From contig WGME01000025.1 of assembly GCA_016125225.1 (NCBI GenBank), positions 1-64,000 on the forward strand: a stretch of 64,000 nucleotides of DNA, written 5' to 3'. This DNA comes from a bacterium. Its GTDB lineage: Bacteria; Planctomycetota; Planctomycetia; Planctomycetales; Planctomycetaceae. The notes beneath the pieces were generated by a model that had not been told where the DNA came from, ran no database searches, and was given only the letters and a program-made list of their open reading frames with translations. A program made the translations under genes and the position numbers. Shown here one piece after another: positions 62,279-64,000 of this stretch (the stretch's first letter is position 1; each line of letters opens with the position of its first letter).

Positions 62279-62830
62279 ATGGGTCAGGTGACCACAGCTT
62301 TCCGAGCCTTCTTCAAGACTTTGTTCAATGCCCAGATGGCATCGGAGGTCGCCCAAGTCCTTGACGGCAAACCGGCTGTTGCGGCGCCACCGGCGATCGC
62401 GGCCCCTGAACCCGTCAAGCCATCGGTACCAGTTGCACCGCCACCACCCATGCAGAACCCCGCTGTGACCTTGCTGGCGGCATTGCAGCGAGAGGCTCGT
62501 TTGATTGATTTCCTGCAGGAAGACATTCAGCCCTACACCGACGAGCAGATCGGAGCCGCCGTTCGCGAAATTCACCGTGACGCGGGCAAAGTCCTCAAAC
62601 GCATGTTCGGGTTGCAGGCGTTGGTCGCTGCCGAAGAAGGAGCCACGGTCGATGTGCCCGCTGGATTCGACGCCGGGCAATACCGGCTCACCGGAAAGGT
62701 CGCCAGCAGCGCACCTCAGCAGGGCACATTGCGGCATCACGGCTGGACTGCCAGCCATTGCGACCTGCCGACCTACACAGGCTCAGCCGCCGCGGCTTTA
62801 ACCGTGGCTCCCGCAGAAGTCGAACTCTGA
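62279..62830 (+). CDS. DUF2760 family protein
   Basis: 183 residues. An N-terminal helix (FRAFFKTLFNAQMASEVAQVL), an Ala/Pro linker (APPAIAAPEPVKPSVPVAPPPP), then the DUF2760 domain: LLAALQREARLIDFLQEDIQPYTDEQIGAAVREIHRDAGKVLKRMF and PAGFDAGQYRLTG...HGWTASHCDLP. The family is conserved next to Hsp70-like proteins in other bacteria; here it follows sthA in the same direction. Function unknown. Confidence 0.85.
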   Translation: MGQVTTAFRAFFKTLFNAQMASEVAQVLDGKPAVAAPPAIAAPEPVKPSVPVAPPPPMQNPAVTLLAALQREARLIDFLQEDIQPYTDEQIGAAVREIHRDAGKVLKRMFGLQALVAAEEGATVDVPAGFDAGQYRLTGKVASSAPQQGTLRHHGWTASHCDLPTYTGSAAAALTVAPAEVEL

Positions 62831-63321
62831 CAGTAGCTGTCAAAGAGAAATCTGCTGGTTGCCCGCCGAATCCCGGCTGATATGGGCGATAGGCTATGAG
62901 CCACGCCGGCAGCTGCACTCAAGCTCGCGCCAGCTTGCCCGAGCTGCAGGGCAAGATCTATCCACCCCTCGCTCGGGACCATTTTCTACATCTGCTTGAG
63001 ATGCATCAGGGCTTCCGATGTAACCTCCAGTTGAGGTGGGGTGCTACAAGCCGCGAGTAGAACCTCCGCTAAGTGATGCGAAAATTTCGCATGCGACGAG
63101 AAGAAGTCGCATTTCATTCCGATGAACGTTCCTGCTGCTAATTCTCAACGTAGATAACTAATGAGGGTTTTCTGGATCGATTGCGGGTTCAGAAAACACA
63201 GACGCCGATTCCAGAAAAGAAACCCGTTCAAAAATCGCTACATGTCACGGCGACCAGGTGGTCGTAGTCAAATCTTGTCCCGATCCTCTCTTGTTGATGA
63301 TTGCCCCAAGAAGGTTGCCTG
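62831..63321. other. Intergenic stretch before the TadZ-like gene
   Basis: About 490 bases, AT-richer than the flanks in its second half, with no gene or repeat that I can support. It probably holds the promoter of the next gene. Confidence 0.45.
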
Positions 63322-64000
63322 ATGTTGTCTCTGATTCTGTGCGATACTCCGGGGCAGTCAGACTTGCTACGTCAACTGTTGCAGAGACTGGGCTACGAAT
63401 GCCCGCCTCAGAACATATTGAGCTTCGAACAGATCGACACGGTCTTTCAGATACCTGCAGAAGGAAAAACGGTCACTGTGGTGGTGTTGGGTAAGCATTC
63501 TTCAGCGGGTTTACGTGCGATTCATCAACTACGCCGCCAGACCAACGGCCTGATTGTCGCGATTGGTGCAAAAGACACGGAAGTGATTCTGAGTGCCGTT
63601 CATGCCGGGGCAGATGACTATGTTGACGAACTCCTCATCGATGAAGAGTTGCCTGGAACGCTCACCAGGCAGTGTGTGGCTCGGGGGATTGCAAATCCCG
63701 ATGGGCAATTGATGTTAGTGATCTCCGGCAATGGGGGAAACGGGCGGAGTCAAGTGGCGACAAATCTGTCTGTCGCTATGGCTCAGCTTCAGCAACGGAG
63801 TTGTCTGGTCGAGTTGGATATGACGGGAGGAAATTGTGCCGCCATGCTTTCATTAAAGCCGAAGCACACGATTCTGGATCTTTCCCGGCATGTCGAAAAA
63901 CTTGATCGCAAGACGCTGGAGAAGACGTTGATTGCCCATGACACCGGAGTGAATCTGTTGCCGGGTCCGCAGGAAATTGTCCGGCCCGATGTGGTCTCTG
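63322..64000 (+). CDS. TadZ/CpaE-like ATPase (partial, runs off right edge)
   Basis: Open from ATG 63322 to the window edge (226 codons). The first 130 residues look like a response-regulator-like receiver domain (LSLILCDTPGQSDLLRQLLQRLG, LIVAIGAKDTEVILSAVHAGADDYVDELL), then a P-loop domain of the ParA/MinD type begins: LMLVISGNGGNGRSQVATNLSVAMAQ and CLVELDMTGGNCAAML. This order is that of TadZ/CpaE proteins, which set the site of Flp-type pilus assembly. The Walker A reads SGNGGNGRSQ rather than KGGxGKT, so the signature lysines are missing, as in several TadZ. Most of the gene lies outside the window. Confidence 0.8.
   Translation, partial: MLSLILCDTPGQSDLLRQLLQRLGYECPPQNILSFEQIDTVFQIPAEGKTVTVVVLGKHSSAGLRAIHQLRRQTNGLIVAIGAKDTEVILSAVHAGADDYVDELLIDEELPGTLTRQCVARGIANPDGQLMLVISGNGGNGRSQVATNLSVAMAQLQQRSCLVELDMTGGNCAAMLSLKPKHTILDLSRHVEKLDRKTLEKTLIAHDTGVNLLPGPQEIVRPDVVS

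Noticed and set aside
1-64000. CRISPR arrays, rRNA genes, riboswitches
   Set aside because: I looked for regularly spaced repeats, rRNA landmarks and common riboswitch cores and saw none.

Overview
The window looks like a chromosome segment of a planctomycete (order Planctomycetales, exact genus not determinable). The signs are an N-terminal LEPRxLLSG-type motif in a huge Gly/Ser-rich surface protein, DUF1580 and DUF2760 proteins, a Si-specific-type NAD(P) transhydrogenase, a UMP kinase / ribosome recycling factor pair, and many exported proteins of unknown function.

Layout. (1) 1-1635: start of a large minus-strand LEPR surface protein that runs off the left edge. (2) 2117-13496: a scarred accessory island. 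It opens with the 3' part of a tRNA-Leu(GAG) gene, cut in the anticodon loop, followed by two integrase remnants in opposite orientation. Behind these lie a DUF1016/PDDEXK nuclease, an AbiE-type toxin-antitoxin pair, an IS transposase, a four-gene bacterial ubiquitin-like operon (DUF2188, multiubiquitin-type Ubl, E1-like ThiF protein, DUF6527), a divergent RHH-GNAT-XRE cassette that resembles a toxin-antitoxin system, and a field of gene relics ending in a truncated serine recombinase. (3) 13497-36429: a 22.9-kb integrated element. Its ends are a 21-bp direct repeat of the 3' end of tRNA-Asn(GTT); the intact tRNA and a complete tyrosine integrase sit at the right end. It carries an early/replication block (DUF1580, DUF3102, O-like initiator, DnaB helicase), a few phage-structural-like genes (tape measure, prohead-protease-like) but no visible portal, large terminase, major capsid or lysis genes, and an accessory block (SRAP, exported S1/P1 nuclease, immunity-like protein, AvcD/DcdV-type dCTP deaminase, NUMOD3-like protein, exported ComEC-like metallo-hydrolase). 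It is best read as a degenerate prophage or a phage satellite with defence cargo. (4) 36430-64000: ordinary core chromosome: a MarR/DUF1398 pair with a clear palindromic operator, pyrH-frr, an acyltransferase pair, RNase Y, a Tat-exported protein, a CapD-type sugar dehydratase, a DsbD-like protein, a c-type-cytochrome-like protein, a large exported protein, a sulfotransferase, a GT2 glycosyltransferase, a MoxR ATPase, a ketoacyl synthase, proC, sthA, a DUF2760 protein and the start of a TadZ/CpaE-like protein.

The best candidates for new biology are the compact Ubl-E1-DUF6527-DUF2188 operon, which has no recognisable E2 or JAB gene, no Gly-Gly end on the Ubl and no obvious E1 catalytic cysteine, and the satellite-like tRNA-Asn element with its dCTP deaminase, coupled small ORF and upstream gene-free leader. 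All family calls come from reading motifs; no database search was run.
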